The position numbers were made by a program, and so were the translations under genes. From Maribacter algarum (ex Zhang et al. 2020) (GTDB lineage: Bacteria; Bacteroidota; Bacteroidia; Flavobacteriales; Flavobacteriaceae), in assembly GCF_005885635.1 (NCBI RefSeq), contig NZ_VATY01000004.1, positions 1 through 64,000 on the forward strand: DNA of 64,000 nt. The letters are read 5' to 3'. Shown piece after piece: positions 38,986-48,079 of this stretch. How positions within the stretch are numbered: position 1 is the stretch's first letter; each line of letters opens with the position of its first letter. Under the pieces are notes generated by a model, which was not told the origin of the DNA, made no database searches, and saw nothing but the letters and a program-made list of their open reading frames with translations.

Positions 38986-39282
38986 TTATTTTAATAAATC
39001 ACCTACGTAAGGCATTAATGCAATATGACGTGCACGCTTAACAGCCTGAGCCACTTTTCTTTGGTATTTCAAAGAAGTACCAGTTAGCCTTCTTGGAAGT
39101 AATTTACCTTGATCGTTTACCAACATCATTAAGAAGTCCGCATCTTTGTAATCAATATATTTGATACCGTTCTTCTTGAAACGACAATATTTCTTTTTTG
39201 TATTGGTTTCGATGTTTAACGGAGTTAAATATCTGATTTCTCCGTCTTTTTTACCTTTTGCTTGTTGTTCTATTGATGCCAT
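38986..39282 (-). CDS. rpsR: 30S ribosomal protein S18
   Basis: 98 residues. The signature is KKKYCRFKKNGIKYIDYKD, DFLMMLVNDQGKLLPRRLTG and QRKVAQAVKRARHIALMPY. The extended N-terminus (about 20 residues before the core) is usual in Bacteroidota. S18 binds S6 on the platform of the small subunit. It sits 5 bp after rpsF. Confidence 0.98.
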   Translation of the reverse strand: MASIEQQAKGKKDGEIRYLTPLNIETNTKKKYCRFKKNGIKYIDYKDADFLMMLVNDQGKLLPRRLTGTSLKYQRKVAQAVKRARHIALMPYVGDLLK

Positions 39283-39287
39283 AGTAC

Positions 39288-39629
39288 TTACGCTTTAGCT
39301 GTTTTTAACCTTGATCTTCTGACTTCTGCCCACGCTACAGCGTGTTTATCTAATTTTACCGTGAGAAAACGCATAACACGTTCATCTCGGCCGAATTCTT
39401 GCTCGTAAGGAGTAAGAATTTCGCCTGGTGCAGTAAATTCGAACAAATGGTAAAAACCACTCTTTTTGTGTTGTATGGCATAGGCTAATTTCTTTAGCCC
39501 CCAATTCTCTTTGGCTACCATTTTGGCGCCATTCTTAATTAAGAAATCTTCAAATTTCTTAACTGTTTCCGCAATCTGAGTATCAGAAAGCACGGGATTC
39601 AAAATGAAAACAGTTTCGTAATGATTCAT
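39288..39629 (-). CDS. rpsF: 30S ribosomal protein S6
   Basis: 113 residues, ferredoxin-like fold. N-terminal MNHYETVFILNPVLSDTQI and LAYAIQHKKSGFYHLFEFTAPG are diagnostic. S6 pairs with S18 in the 30S platform. It is first in the rpsF-rpsR-rplI operon. A full consensus promoter lies 24-54 bp upstream. Confidence 0.98.
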   Translation of the reverse strand: MNHYETVFILNPVLSDTQIAETVKKFEDFLIKNGAKMVAKENWGLKKLAYAIQHKKSGFYHLFEFTAPGEILTPYEQEFGRDERVMRFLTVKLDKHAVAWAEVRRSRLKTAKA

Positions 39630-39652
39630 ATTTATATTTGTTTAAAGGAGTG

Positions 39653-39683
39653 CAAAAATAAGAATATTTACTACATGCCACAA
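39653..39683 (-). promoter_or_regulatory. complete Bacteroidota-type promoter of the rpsF operon
   Basis: On the minus strand TTG (plus 39681-39683), a 20-bp spacer and TATTTTTG (plus 39653-39660), 23 bp before the rpsF ATG. The elements and spacing match the consensus, and it closely resembles the rplS promoter, including the GCA that follows the -7 element. Confidence 0.82.
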
Positions 39684-39862
39684 GAAAACGCAAAAATCTT
39701 CGTTATAACAAGGTAACAGTAAAATCGAACTTAACCCAAATCTTAACCTATGGTCATTTACAATCTACACAGGAAACCTTGTATTGTGAACAACTTTTGT
39801 TGCTCTTCAACTGGTTTTTTTAGTAATTTGTCGATGATTTAACCCCACAAATCAACCCATTT

Positions 39863-40555
39863 ATGAAATTACGAAGTATTATCGTAGACGATTCATCTAT
39901 GCAGCGGATGGCAGTGGCCAAGTTGGTCAACAACCACCCGAATTTAGCTATGGTGGCCGAATACAGCAACGCGATCGAGGCAAAAAATGGTATTAAAAAC
40001 AACGAAATCGATTTAATCTTTTTAGATGTTGAGATGCCTATCATCAACGGATTTGACCTACTCGAATCCCTAGAGAATAGCCCTCAGGTAATTTTGATTA
40101 CCGGAAAACCCGATTATGCACTTAAAGCATTTGATTACGACGTAACAGATTATTTACACAAGCCTATTACAATGGCTCGTTTTGATGCATCTGTTAGACG
40201 TGCTGTAGCCAAATACGAACAGGCAAATCGTGTACATGAAGACGAAGAACATATCTTCGTGAAGAGTAACCTAAAGAAAAGAAAGGTTATCTTAAACGAT
40301 ATTAAGTGGATAGAGGCTCTTGGAGACTATATCAAATTAGTTACTGATGAAGCCAATATCGTAATTTTATCAACAATGAAGTCTTTCGAAAAGCAATTGC
40401 CGGAAGACAAGTTTTTAAGAATTCACAAATCCTACATTGTGAACCTTGAAAAAGTTGAGAAATTCAATAGTAAAAATGTTGAAGTTAGTGGAAGGTCAAT
40501 TCCATTAAGTAGAAACAAAAAGACCGAATTGGCAGAAGCGCTAAGTAACGTCTAA
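39863..40555 (+). CDS. LytTR-family response regulator
   Basis: 230 residues. A receiver domain (1-120) has phospho-acceptor Asp55 in IFLDVEMPI, Thr80 and Lys100 (HKPI). A LytTR DNA-binding domain (about 130-230) has IKWIEALGDYIKLVT and LRIHKSYIVNLEKVE. It is activated by a histidine kinase that is not encoded beside it, so it is an orphan regulator. It probably binds direct repeats in target promoters. A bidirectional terminator separates it from priA. Confidence 0.95.
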   Translation: MKLRSIIVDDSSMQRMAVAKLVNNHPNLAMVAEYSNAIEAKNGIKNNEIDLIFLDVEMPIINGFDLLESLENSPQVILITGKPDYALKAFDYDVTDYLHKPITMARFDASVRRAVAKYEQANRVHEDEEHIFVKSNLKKRKVILNDIKWIEALGDYIKLVTDEANIVILSTMKSFEKQLPEDKFLRIHKSYIVNLEKVEKFNSKNVEVSGRSIPLSRNKKTELAEALSNV

Positions 40556-40581
40556 GTTTCAACGATACAATTTCATAAAGA

Positions 40582-40610
40582 AAACCGATGGTCTTAACGA
40601 TTATCGGTTT
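40582..40610. terminator. bidirectional intrinsic terminator
   Basis: AAACCGAT (40582-40589) pairs with ATCGGTTT (40603-40610). T-rich on the plus side and A-rich before the left arm, so it can serve both the response-regulator gene and the convergent priA. Confidence 0.82.
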
Positions 40611-40618
40611 CTTTGCTT

Positions 40619-43075
40619 TTATATATGGTCTACATTGTAGATTACTCTAACACTTCTGTAAAAGGCGATTGCATTAAACGACTTTTCAATACGCTTGATA
40701 TTCCGTTTTACTTGTGCAACCGATTGCTCTGAATTGATTTTCACCAAAACATGTTTCAGATATTGATTTCTAATACGGGCTACAGGCGGAAACTCCGGAC
40801 CTAGAACATTCCCACCAAAAGCGTTTCGCAATCCTTTTGAAAACCACTCTGATGCTTCATTAAGTTTATTATAATCCTTGTGCTTGAAAGTTATTTTTAT
40901 AATGCGATTTGCTGGTGGATATTTATATTGCTCCCGTTCGTACAATTGCTCTTTGAACATTTCATCATAATCATTCGTAGAAACCTGTTTTAAAATCTGA
41001 TGATACGGATTATAGCTCTGGATGATGACTTTCCCCCGTTTTTTGGTCCTTCCTGCCCTACCGGCTACTTGAGTCAATAATTGAAAACTTCGTTCGTGCG
41101 CGCGATAATCTGGAAAGTTTAGTAGCGAATCAGCGTTCATGATTCCTACTAAGTTGACATTTCTAAAATCCAGTCCTTTGGTGAGCATTTGTGTTCCTAC
41201 TAAAATATCGAGTTCCTGTTGTTCAAATGAAGTAATGATTCGTTCGTAGCCATGCTTCCCTCTCGTTGTGTCTAAATCCATACGCCCTACTTTTGCTTCG
41301 GGAAACAACTCGTGTAGCTCTTGCTCTACTTGTTCCGTTCCAAATCCTTTGGTATCTAAAGTACTACTGCCACAAGCTTGACAACTCTCTTGCAAAGCTA
41401 TATGATGACTACAGTAATGACAGCGCAATTGCTTTTTATACTGATGATAGGTCAAACTGACATCACAATTAGGACATTGCGGTGAATGTCCACAGGTCTT
41501 ACATTCTACTATGGGGGCATAACCCCTGCGGTTCTGAAATATAATTACTTGTTCACCAACTTCAAGAGTTTCTGTTATTTCTTCAAGTAAACGCTCTGAA
41601 AAATGGCCCTTCATTCGTCGCTTTCTTGATTGCTCTTTGATATCGACAATTTCCATTTCGGGCATTAAAACATTCCCATAGCGCCTAGTAATTTTTGTGT
41701 ACCCGTACTTTCCAGTTTTCGAATTGTTAAAGGTTTCTAAGCTCGGAGTAGCCGAGCCTAATAGGGTATTTGATTTATGAAGCTTTGCCAAAACAATCGC
41801 TGCATCTCGTGCATGATATCTTGGCGCAGGGTCAAACTGTTTGAAAGACCCTTCATGCTCTTCATCTACAATGATTAAACCTAAATTCGAAAAAGGTAAA
41901 AATAATGAGGAACGCGCTCCAATTACAATCTGAGCTTTTGGTTTTTGCGCCACTATATTATTCCAGACCTCTACACGTTCTTGAACGTTATATTTGGAAT
42001 GATATACAGAAACTTTTTCTCCAAAGTACTCTTGTAATCTTCCTATGAGTTGTGTAGTAAGTGCAATTTCTGGAAGCAAATACAAGGCCTGCCTACCTGT
42101 CTGAATACAATCTTCAATAAGCTTTACGTATACTTCTGTTTTTCCTGAGGATGTTACTCCTTGTAAAAGTGTTGTTTTATTTTCTTTAAAAGCTTCCTGA
42201 ATATCTGATAACGCTTTTTCTTGATATTCATTTAGGGATTTCAAATCAGCATTATCAACATTTCCATCATATTCAACGCGGTCTCTTCGGATATGATATT
42301 CCTCGAGTATCTCTTTATCAATCAAGGTTTTAATCACGGCTCTTGAGCTACTGCTAGCAGCCTCTAATTCCGAAACTTTAATTGGTTTTTTAGAAGTGGC
42401 TTGCAACTGAAACAACGACAGAATAATTTGACTCTGCTTCGGCGCTCTTGTCAAAGATTCTAAAAGTTTTTCTAAGTTTTTTTCGGATTGATAACCTATG
42501 CCTAGCTTAACATAACGTACTAATTTCGGCTTGTACTGTTCGTAGATTTCTTCCTTTAATAAAATAACATTCTTTTCAATCAATCGATTTAAAATAGGAA
42601 GTACATTTTTCCGGTCAACAATGGCAGCCACTTCATGAACCTTTAGGATGGATTGATGTTGCAGTGCTTCAAAAATCAGGAATTCATCATCCTTTAAATT
42701 GCCCTCATCAACTTCTGCTTTTTGGTTTTTTAAAATAAGTGTCTCGCTTTCTAAAAGAAAAGCACTTGGCAGAGCACTCCGAAAGACCTCTCCAACCGTA
42801 CACATGTAATAATCAGCAATCCATTGCCAATGTAATAACTGGATTTCATTTACAATCGGTCCTTCATCCAAAATTTGATGAATTTCCTTTGCTTCATATA
42901 CCTCGGGAGCCGTTGTGTGCGAGCTATGAACAAGTGCAGTGTAAATTTTTGATTTCCCAAACGGTACCGCAACCCGCATTCCTGGCTTTAAAAAATTCGC
43001 TTGTTCTGAAGTTACTTTATAAGTGAATAGCTTCTCTAAGGGAATAGGTAAAATTACATTGATGAAGTTTTGCAT
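40619..43075 (-). CDS. priA: primosomal protein N' (replication restart helicase PriA)
   Basis: 818 residues. PriA recognises stalled forks and reloads the replicative helicase. The N-terminal DNA-binding domain is followed by a helicase core with Walker A VTSSGKTEVY, DEEH box IIVDEEHEGSFKQ, eight zinc-binding cysteines (CKTCG ... CPNC ... CHYC ... CQAC) and helicase motifs ILVGTQMLTKGLDF and QVAGRAGR. The ATG is preceded by AGGAGGTGA, an almost perfect Shine-Dalgarno that overlaps the TAG stop of the DUF2147 gene. This is rare in this phylum and suggests translational coupling. Confidence 0.97.
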   Translation of the reverse strand: MQNFINVILPIPLEKLFTYKVTSEQANFLKPGMRVAVPFGKSKIYTALVHSSHTTAPEVYEAKEIHQILDEGPIVNEIQLLHWQWIADYYMCTVGEVFRSALPSAFLLESETLILKNQKAEVDEGNLKDDEFLIFEALQHQSILKVHEVAAIVDRKNVLPILNRLIEKNVILLKEEIYEQYKPKLVRYVKLGIGYQSEKNLEKLLESLTRAPKQSQIILSLFQLQATSKKPIKVSELEAASSSSRAVIKTLIDKEILEEYHIRRDRVEYDGNVDNADLKSLNEYQEKALSDIQEAFKENKTTLLQGVTSSGKTEVYVKLIEDCIQTGRQALYLLPEIALTTQLIGRLQEYFGEKVSVYHSKYNVQERVEVWNNIVAQKPKAQIVIGARSSLFLPFSNLGLIIVDEEHEGSFKQFDPAPRYHARDAAIVLAKLHKSNTLLGSATPSLETFNNSKTGKYGYTKITRRYGNVLMPEMEIVDIKEQSRKRRMKGHFSERLLEEITETLEVGEQVIIFQNRRGYAPIVECKTCGHSPQCPNCDVSLTYHQYKKQLRCHYCSHHIALQESCQACGSSTLDTKGFGTEQVEQELHELFPEAKVGRMDLDTTRGKHGYERIITSFEQQELDILVGTQMLTKGLDFRNVNLVGIMNADSLLNFPDYRAHERSFQLLTQVAGRAGRTKKRGKVIIQSYNPYHQILKQVSTNDYDEMFKEQLYEREQYKYPPANRIIKITFKHKDYNKLNEASEWFSKGLRNAFGGNVLGPEFPPVARIRNQYLKHVLVKINSEQSVAQVKRNIKRIEKSFNAIAFYRSVRVIYNVDHI

Positions 43076-43088
43076 AGTTACTCACCTC

Positions 43089-43529
43089 CTATCCTTCTGC
43101 TCTTACCCAAGTTTGGGTTCTATAAATAAAGGCCAAATAACCCCGTACTTTCAATTCATCGGAATTTTCGGGATTCAGCCAAATCTTAAATCGAAAAGTC
43201 ATTGCCTGCTCTGGGTCAAAGAGATACTTTCCTTTCCACTCGCCATCATCATTTTTTTCACCTTTCTTGATGATATGCATACCTACCACTGGTTTATCTT
43301 TCATATCACCATCGCATTTGATACAAAGTACATCTTCTCTGCCTTCCTCAAGAACTTTTAAAATTTTACCGAACATCATACCGTCCTTCTCATAAATTTC
43401 AATTAGGCCTTTTGGCTTGCCAGTTCGGTCATCGATGGTTTTCCATGTTCCGAACACACTTTGCGCGTTCATAAAACTAACCGAAAGAAACAGTACTACC
43501 AAAGCAATGTTTTGGGACAACTTTTTCAT
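43089..43529 (-). CDS. DUF2147-family secreted protein
   Basis: 146 residues. A signal peptide (1-22, ending FMNAQS) precedes the DUF2147 domain: VFGTWKTIDDRTGKPKGLIEIYE, then CIKCDGDMKDKPVVGMHI and WKGKYLFDPEQ. The CIKC pair is the only cysteine pair and could be a disulfide. The family is predicted to be a periplasmic beta-barrel of unknown ligand. Its ATG overlaps the YihY gene stop by 4 nt (ATGA) and its own stop overlaps the priA Shine-Dalgarno. Confidence 0.92.
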   Translation of the reverse strand: MKKLSQNIALVVLFLSVSFMNAQSVFGTWKTIDDRTGKPKGLIEIYEKDGMMFGKILKVLEEGREDVLCIKCDGDMKDKPVVGMHIIKKGEKNDDGEWKGKYLFDPEQAMTFRFKIWLNPENSDELKVRGYLAFIYRTQTWVRAEG

Positions 43530-44494
43530 CTATTCTTTATGTTTTTCCTTAATTGATTTAAAGTGGCATTCAGTTCAAATCCGAGCAGCAATATATTCGA
43601 ATTTAACCAGATGTAAACCATTAATATCAATAATCCCCCCAAAGCTCCATATAATTCGTTGTAGCGGGCAAATTTTTCCACATAAACTCCAAAAAGATAG
43701 GACGTCAATAAAAACAATAAGGCGGTCATCAATGCACCTGCGGAGAAAAATTTAGCCTGTTTGCCTTCCCGCGTTCCAAAATAATAGAGTATTGCAGTAG
43801 TGAAATAGGATAGAATTAGAAAAAAGAGTGCTTTTCCAATTTGAACTCCCAGTATTTCTCCCTCTTCTAAAACGTAACCTCCAGTGCGTGCTGCAAACTC
43901 CGTCAAATAGCCTAAAACATAGAACTGAAAATAGATAAACGCAACAAATCCAACCAATATTAAAATTGACAATATCAGACCCACCATAAGAGCATACGCG
44001 TATTGTTTAAAAAAGTTGCGGGTAAGTTTTACATGATAAGAAGTTTCGAACCCACTAAAGATAGAATTGACTCCATTTGCCATTAAAAAAATGGAAAGAA
44101 TAAAAGATGAAGATAAAAGTCCGCCTCGTTTTTGATTTCGAATCTGTTGGTAAATTTCCTCAAAATAGTCACCTGTCGCCGTAGGTAAAAAGGATTCTAA
44201 AAACATGATAAAATCTTGGTCAAAATTTGCATTACCCAAACTGAAATAAGGGATTATCCAAGGCACGAGAGTGAACATAAAAATTAAAAGCGGAAATAAG
44301 GCTAAAAAAAGGCTAAATGCAATTGAACTGGCTCTTGTTGAAACGGCGCCCTCAACAATTCCCAAAATATACATCTCAATAAGGTCATAGGCTGAAAGAC
44401 CTTCAAATGCAGGCAATTTAATCTTCTTTAGCAGAACAGCCAGCCAATTAATGACAGGTATTTTAGCGATGCGTTCCTCAATCTCTGCAGACAT
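43526..44494 (-). CDS. YihY/BrkB-family inner-membrane protein
   Basis: 322 residues with six predicted helices beginning near residue 50 and family motifs ASSIAFSLFLALFPLLIFMFTL, LLILMVYIWLNSNILLLGFELNA. The YihY family was once called ribonuclease BN, a name not supported for these membrane proteins. Function is uncertain. It abuts the nadC stop without a gap and overlaps the DUF2147 gene, so nadC-yihY-DUF2147-priA is one operon. Confidence 0.93.
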   Translation of the reverse strand: MSAEIEERIAKIPVINWLAVLLKKIKLPAFEGLSAYDLIEMYILGIVEGAVSTRASSIAFSLFLALFPLLIFMFTLVPWIIPYFSLGNANFDQDFIMFLESFLPTATGDYFEEIYQQIRNQKRGGLLSSSFILSIFLMANGVNSIFSGFETSYHVKLTRNFFKQYAYALMVGLILSILILVGFVAFIYFQFYVLGYLTEFAARTGGYVLEEGEILGVQIGKALFFLILSYFTTAILYYFGTREGKQAKFFSAGALMTALLFLLTSYLFGVYVEKFARYNELYGALGGLLILMVYIWLNSNILLLGFELNATLNQLRKNIKNR

Positions 44495-45352
44495 CTAAAC
44501 TGCTTTAAGGCTCAGGTCCATATTATAAACGGAATGGGTCAGTGCTCCTGAAGAAATATAATCAACACCACATTCAGCGTACTTGCGAATGGTTTTCTCG
44601 TTAATGCCTCCTGAGGACTCGGTCAAGCATTTACTATCAATCAAAGCAACAGCTGTTCTTGTATCCTCATAGTTGAAGTTATCAATCAGAATCCGGTAAA
44701 CACCATCGGACTTTAGAATCTCTTTGATTTCTTCTAAACTTCTAGCTTCCACGATAATTTTTAAGTCTCGACCGGTTTCTTTTAAATAAGACTTGGTTTT
44801 GTTAATGGCTTTTGTAATTCCACCCGCGAAATCAATATGATTGTCTTTCAGCATAATCATATCGTAAAGTGCAAAGCGATGGTTTTCTCCTCCCCCAATC
44901 TTCACGGCCCATTTTTCGAGAGCTCTTAACCCCGGAGTCGTCTTTCTAGTATCTAGAATTTTGGTATTTGTACCTTCCAGCAAATCAACAAAAGATTTTG
45001 TCTTAGTTGCTATGGCACTCATACGCTGCATAGCATTTAAAACCAAACGCTCGGATTTTAGAATACTCTGCGAACTTCCGGTCACGTAAAAAGCGATATC
45101 ACCATATTTAACTGTAGCCCCATCTTCAATTAAAACTTCAACTTTCATCTTCGGGTCTACATAAGCAAATACTTGTTTGGCAAAATCAATTCCGGCAATA
45201 ATACCATCATCTTTCACCAGCAACTTTGCTTTACCAGAAGCCGTTTCGGGAATACAGGACAACGAACTATGGTCGCCATCACCTACATCTTCGCGAATGG
45301 CATTTGCAATAATTAAATCAACTTCTTTTTGGAATTGTTCTGCTGTAATCAT
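44495..45352 (-). CDS. nadC: nicotinate-nucleotide pyrophosphorylase (carboxylating) NadC
   Basis: 285 residues. NadC converts quinolinate and phosphoribosyl pyrophosphate to nicotinate mononucleotide in NAD synthesis. The substrate-binding motifs are RLVLNAMQRMSAIAT, ILDTRKTTPGLRALEKWAV, GGGENHRFALYDMIMLKDNH and the C-terminal SSGGINEKTIRKYAECGVDYIS. It is first in the nadC-yihY-DUF2147-priA operon and is divergent from rlmH (70 bp between starts). Confidence 0.97.
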   Translation of the reverse strand: MITAEQFQKEVDLIIANAIREDVGDGDHSSLSCIPETASGKAKLLVKDDGIIAGIDFAKQVFAYVDPKMKVEVLIEDGATVKYGDIAFYVTGSSQSILKSERLVLNAMQRMSAIATKTKSFVDLLEGTNTKILDTRKTTPGLRALEKWAVKIGGGENHRFALYDMIMLKDNHIDFAGGITKAINKTKSYLKETGRDLKIIVEARSLEEIKEILKSDGVYRILIDNFNYEDTRTAVALIDSKCLTESSGGINEKTIRKYAECGVDYISSGALTHSVYNMDLSLKAV

Positions 45353-45410
45353 GTATTCATCTTGCTTTCGGCTAATTTAAGAAAAACAAAAGCCAATTAA
45401 GAAATTCAAT

Positions 45411-45418
45411 TAACTTTG
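45411..45418 (+). promoter_or_regulatory. -7 element (TAACTTTG) directly before rlmH
   Basis: An exact TAnnTTTG whose last base is only 4 nt before the rlmH ATG. Transcription from it would start at or within a base or two of the ATG, so a leaderless mRNA is predicted. Confidence 0.5.
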
Positions 45419-45422
45419 ATAA

Positions 45423-45896
45423 ATGACAATTCGACTTCTAGCTATTGGCAAAACGGATAATAAAGAACTTCAGCAATTAATCGCGGCATATCAGAATAGA
45501 CTGAAGCACTATATCAAGTTTGAATTAGAAATCATTCCCGATATAAAAAATGCGAAGAACATGTCGGAAGCCCAACAAAAAGAGAAGGAGGGTGAACAAA
45601 TTCTTAAAAAGTTAAACGCAACTGATGTTCTAGTTTTATTAGATGAGAAAGGGATGCAGTACTCCTCGGTAGATTTTTCAAATTACCTACAAAAAAAAAT
45701 GAATTCTGGAATCAAGCAATTGGTTTTTGTGATTGGTGGTCCATACGGATTCAGTGATTCCATTTATCAAAAATCACAAGGGAAAATCAGTCTATCCAAA
45801 ATGACTTTTTCACATCAAATGGTACGATTATTCGTTGTAGAGCAGATATACAGGGCTTTCACTATTTTAAAGAATGAACCTTATCATCATAGATGA
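45423..45896 (+). CDS. rlmH: 23S rRNA pseudouridine-1915 N3-methyltransferase RlmH
   Basis: 157 residues, normal length. RlmH methylates pseudouridine 1915 in helix 69 of 23S rRNA. The SPOUT knot motifs are LVFVIGGPYGFS, LSLSKMTFSHQMVRLFVVEQIYRAF and C-terminal PYHH. The promoter element almost touches the start codon. The gene converges with serA across a small dispersed-repeat-like hairpin. Confidence 0.97.
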   Translation: MTIRLLAIGKTDNKELQQLIAAYQNRLKHYIKFELEIIPDIKNAKNMSEAQQKEKEGEQILKKLNATDVLVLLDEKGMQYSSVDFSNYLQKKMNSGIKQLVFVIGGPYGFSDSIYQKSQGKISLSKMTFSHQMVRLFVVEQIYRAFTILKNEPYHHR

Positions 45897-45910
45897 ATTA
45901 AAGTTTGAAA

Positions 45911-45934
45911 GATTCCCGTCTTCACGGGAATGAC
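45911..45934. repeat. small dispersed-repeat-like palindrome
   Basis: ATTCCC, eight bases, GGGAAT (45912-45931), flanked by G and GAC. The format is the same as the short REP/dRS3-type palindromes known from other bacteria. It lies in the 50-bp gap between the convergent rlmH and serA genes and can fold into a hairpin of up to nine pairs, so it may also work as a weak terminator. One copy noticed. Confidence 0.55.
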
Positions 45935-45946
45935 AATAAAACATTT

Positions 45947-47839
45947 TTAATAAAGCACTCTAAATTTAATCGTGTTCTCGATTTTCTTTAAAGCCTTGAT
46001 GACATCTTTATTATATTCCTTATCTAAATCAGTGATTACATATCCCACCTCATTATCCGTAGAAAGATATTGTCCTGAAATATTCATTTCATACTTGGCC
46101 AAAACCTCGTTGATTTTCGCCATGATACCCGGAACATTTTTGTGAATATGTAAAAAACGATGGGCTTTATTTTGTTTTGGAAGTCGAATATTTGGAAAGT
46201 TCACGGCATCAACTGTGCTTCCTGAATTTACATAATCCATAATTTTGTTAGGTACAAAATCTGCGATATTACGTTGCGCTTCTTCCGTACTACCGCCCAC
46301 ATGCGGGGTTAAAATCACATTATTTAGGCCTTGCAGTTCGGTATAAAATTCTCCATTGCTTCTTGGTTCTTCTGGATATACGTCAATAGCAGCACCAGAT
46401 AGTTTACCAGATTTCAAAGCAGCAGCCAAAGCGGGAATATCAACAACAAATCCTCGGGCGAGATTAACAAAAATGGCACCATCCCGCATCTGATTGATTT
46501 CACGTTCGCCAATATAGTTTTTGTTCGCTTTATTATCATCAATGTGAAGGGTAACCACATCAGAAACATTTAATAAATCTTCTAGGGTATTGCACTTAAT
46601 AGCATTCCCGAGGGCCAACTTATCATCAATATCATAATAATAGACACGCATTCCTATGGCTTCTGCTAAAACAGATAGCTGTTTGCCGATATTTCCATAG
46701 CCAACAATACCTAAGTTTTTCCCACGAACTTCTCGCGAACCTGCTGCAGTTTTTTGCCATTGTCCGTTGTGGATCTCTGTACTTCTCGGAAAGACACTAC
46801 GCATGAGCATGATAATTTCTCCAATTGCCAATTCCACCACAGAACGTGTATTACTATAGGGTGCGTTGAAAACAGCAACACCTTTTCTTTTGCAGTAATC
46901 TAAATCTATTTGAGTAGTACCAATGCAAAAGGCTCCGACAACTAACAATTTATTTGCTGCTTCAAGTACCTTTTTAGTGACTTGTGTTTTGGATCGAATT
47001 CCTAAAACATGTACGCCTTTGATTTTTTTTATCAATTCTTCTTCAGAAAGACTATGCTTCACCAGTTCTACAGAAAAACCATCTTCTGAAAGATTATCAA
47101 AAGCAGCCGGATGTACATTCTCCAACAACAAAATCTTAATTCTATTTTTTGGATAGGAAATGTTTCTAGGTAAGTCATTCACAAAAAGAAACTCATCCAA
47201 ATTTGGAGTAACATAATCTGCATTATTTGCAGCCTTATCTCGATGAACATTTTCGGTATAAGCGAAGAACTTATCTGCTATACCTGCTTCGCGCATCACA
47301 TAATCACTGTACCCGTCACCAATAACCTGCACTTCCCCATCCAAATTCATTTGCTTAAGGCACTCTATTTTGCCGTTGTGCTGCGAAAGAGGGTTTCCCT
47401 CATCAAAACCAACAATATTTCCTTCTTCGTCAAACTCAAAAGTATTTGCATATACGCGGTCAGACGGAATATTATACTCTTCTACAATGGGGTCAATAAA
47501 CTCTTTAAATCCGCAGGAAATTACATAAATATCATCTGAGAATTTTTCAAAGAACTCTTTATTTGATTCGATAGACTTTGAAATTTTCTGACGTAGTTCA
47601 GCAACTAAACCATCTAAGTCACTTTTGTTAGCGTTTAACAATTTGATTCGTCTTTCTAAAGATTCTGTGAAAGATATATCCCCATCGATTCCTAAGTTGG
47701 TAATGTTTTGAATTTCCTCAATAATTTCTTCACGTTTCGAATTTCCCTGTAAGGTCATTTCAGCCAATACATCAAGTGCCTCTACCCTAGTTAATGTACT
47801 ATCAAAATCGAAAACATACTTGCGCGCCACGTCTATCAT
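45947..47839 (-). CDS. fused phosphoserine phosphatase / D-3-phosphoglycerate dehydrogenase
   Basis: 630 residues from ATG 47839. The longer frame opens with a TTG at 47881 and is less likely. Residues 1-215 are a HAD-IB phosphatase with Asp11 and Asp13 (FDFDST), Ser108 (VISCG), Lys157 (GKIE) and Asp175/Asp179 (GDGYSD). Residues 230-545 are 3-phosphoglycerate dehydrogenase with GYGNIG (381-386), Arg462, Glu491 and His513 (TPHVGG). Residues 555-630 are an ACT domain, which in SerA gives serine feedback. One polypeptide therefore carries the first and last steps of serine synthesis. The aminotransferase step must be elsewhere. Confidence 0.93.
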   Translation of the reverse strand: MIDVARKYVFDFDSTLTRVEALDVLAEMTLQGNSKREEIIEEIQNITNLGIDGDISFTESLERRIKLLNANKSDLDGLVAELRQKISKSIESNKEFFEKFSDDIYVISCGFKEFIDPIVEEYNIPSDRVYANTFEFDEEGNIVGFDEGNPLSQHNGKIECLKQMNLDGEVQVIGDGYSDYVMREAGIADKFFAYTENVHRDKAANNADYVTPNLDEFLFVNDLPRNISYPKNRIKILLLENVHPAAFDNLSEDGFSVELVKHSLSEEELIKKIKGVHVLGIRSKTQVTKKVLEAANKLLVVGAFCIGTTQIDLDYCKRKGVAVFNAPYSNTRSVVELAIGEIIMLMRSVFPRSTEIHNGQWQKTAAGSREVRGKNLGIVGYGNIGKQLSVLAEAIGMRVYYYDIDDKLALGNAIKCNTLEDLLNVSDVVTLHIDDNKANKNYIGEREINQMRDGAIFVNLARGFVVDIPALAAALKSGKLSGAAIDVYPEEPRSNGEFYTELQGLNNVILTPHVGGSTEEAQRNIADFVPNKIMDYVNSGSTVDAVNFPNIRLPKQNKAHRFLHIHKNVPGIMAKINEVLAKYEMNISGQYLSTDNEVGYVITDLDKEYNKDVIKALKKIENTIKFRVLY

Positions 47840-48079
47840 TTTAAAGTATAATCTTTCATTAAAGTTTCCCTTCTTTATCAAAATAAACCTACTATTCGAA
47901 AGGCAAATTCAATGCAAATGAGGGAATGAAGTTAAATAAAGCCTTAAAAGTAAAAATTAATTTCGATGGATTTTGGGTAATGTTATTAAAAGTTATCCCC
48001 GTAACTAATTGAGCTCGTGGAATTACAGAATCCATTTTTAAAGGACACCTATTTTATCAATTTCGTAATTGAAATGTAC

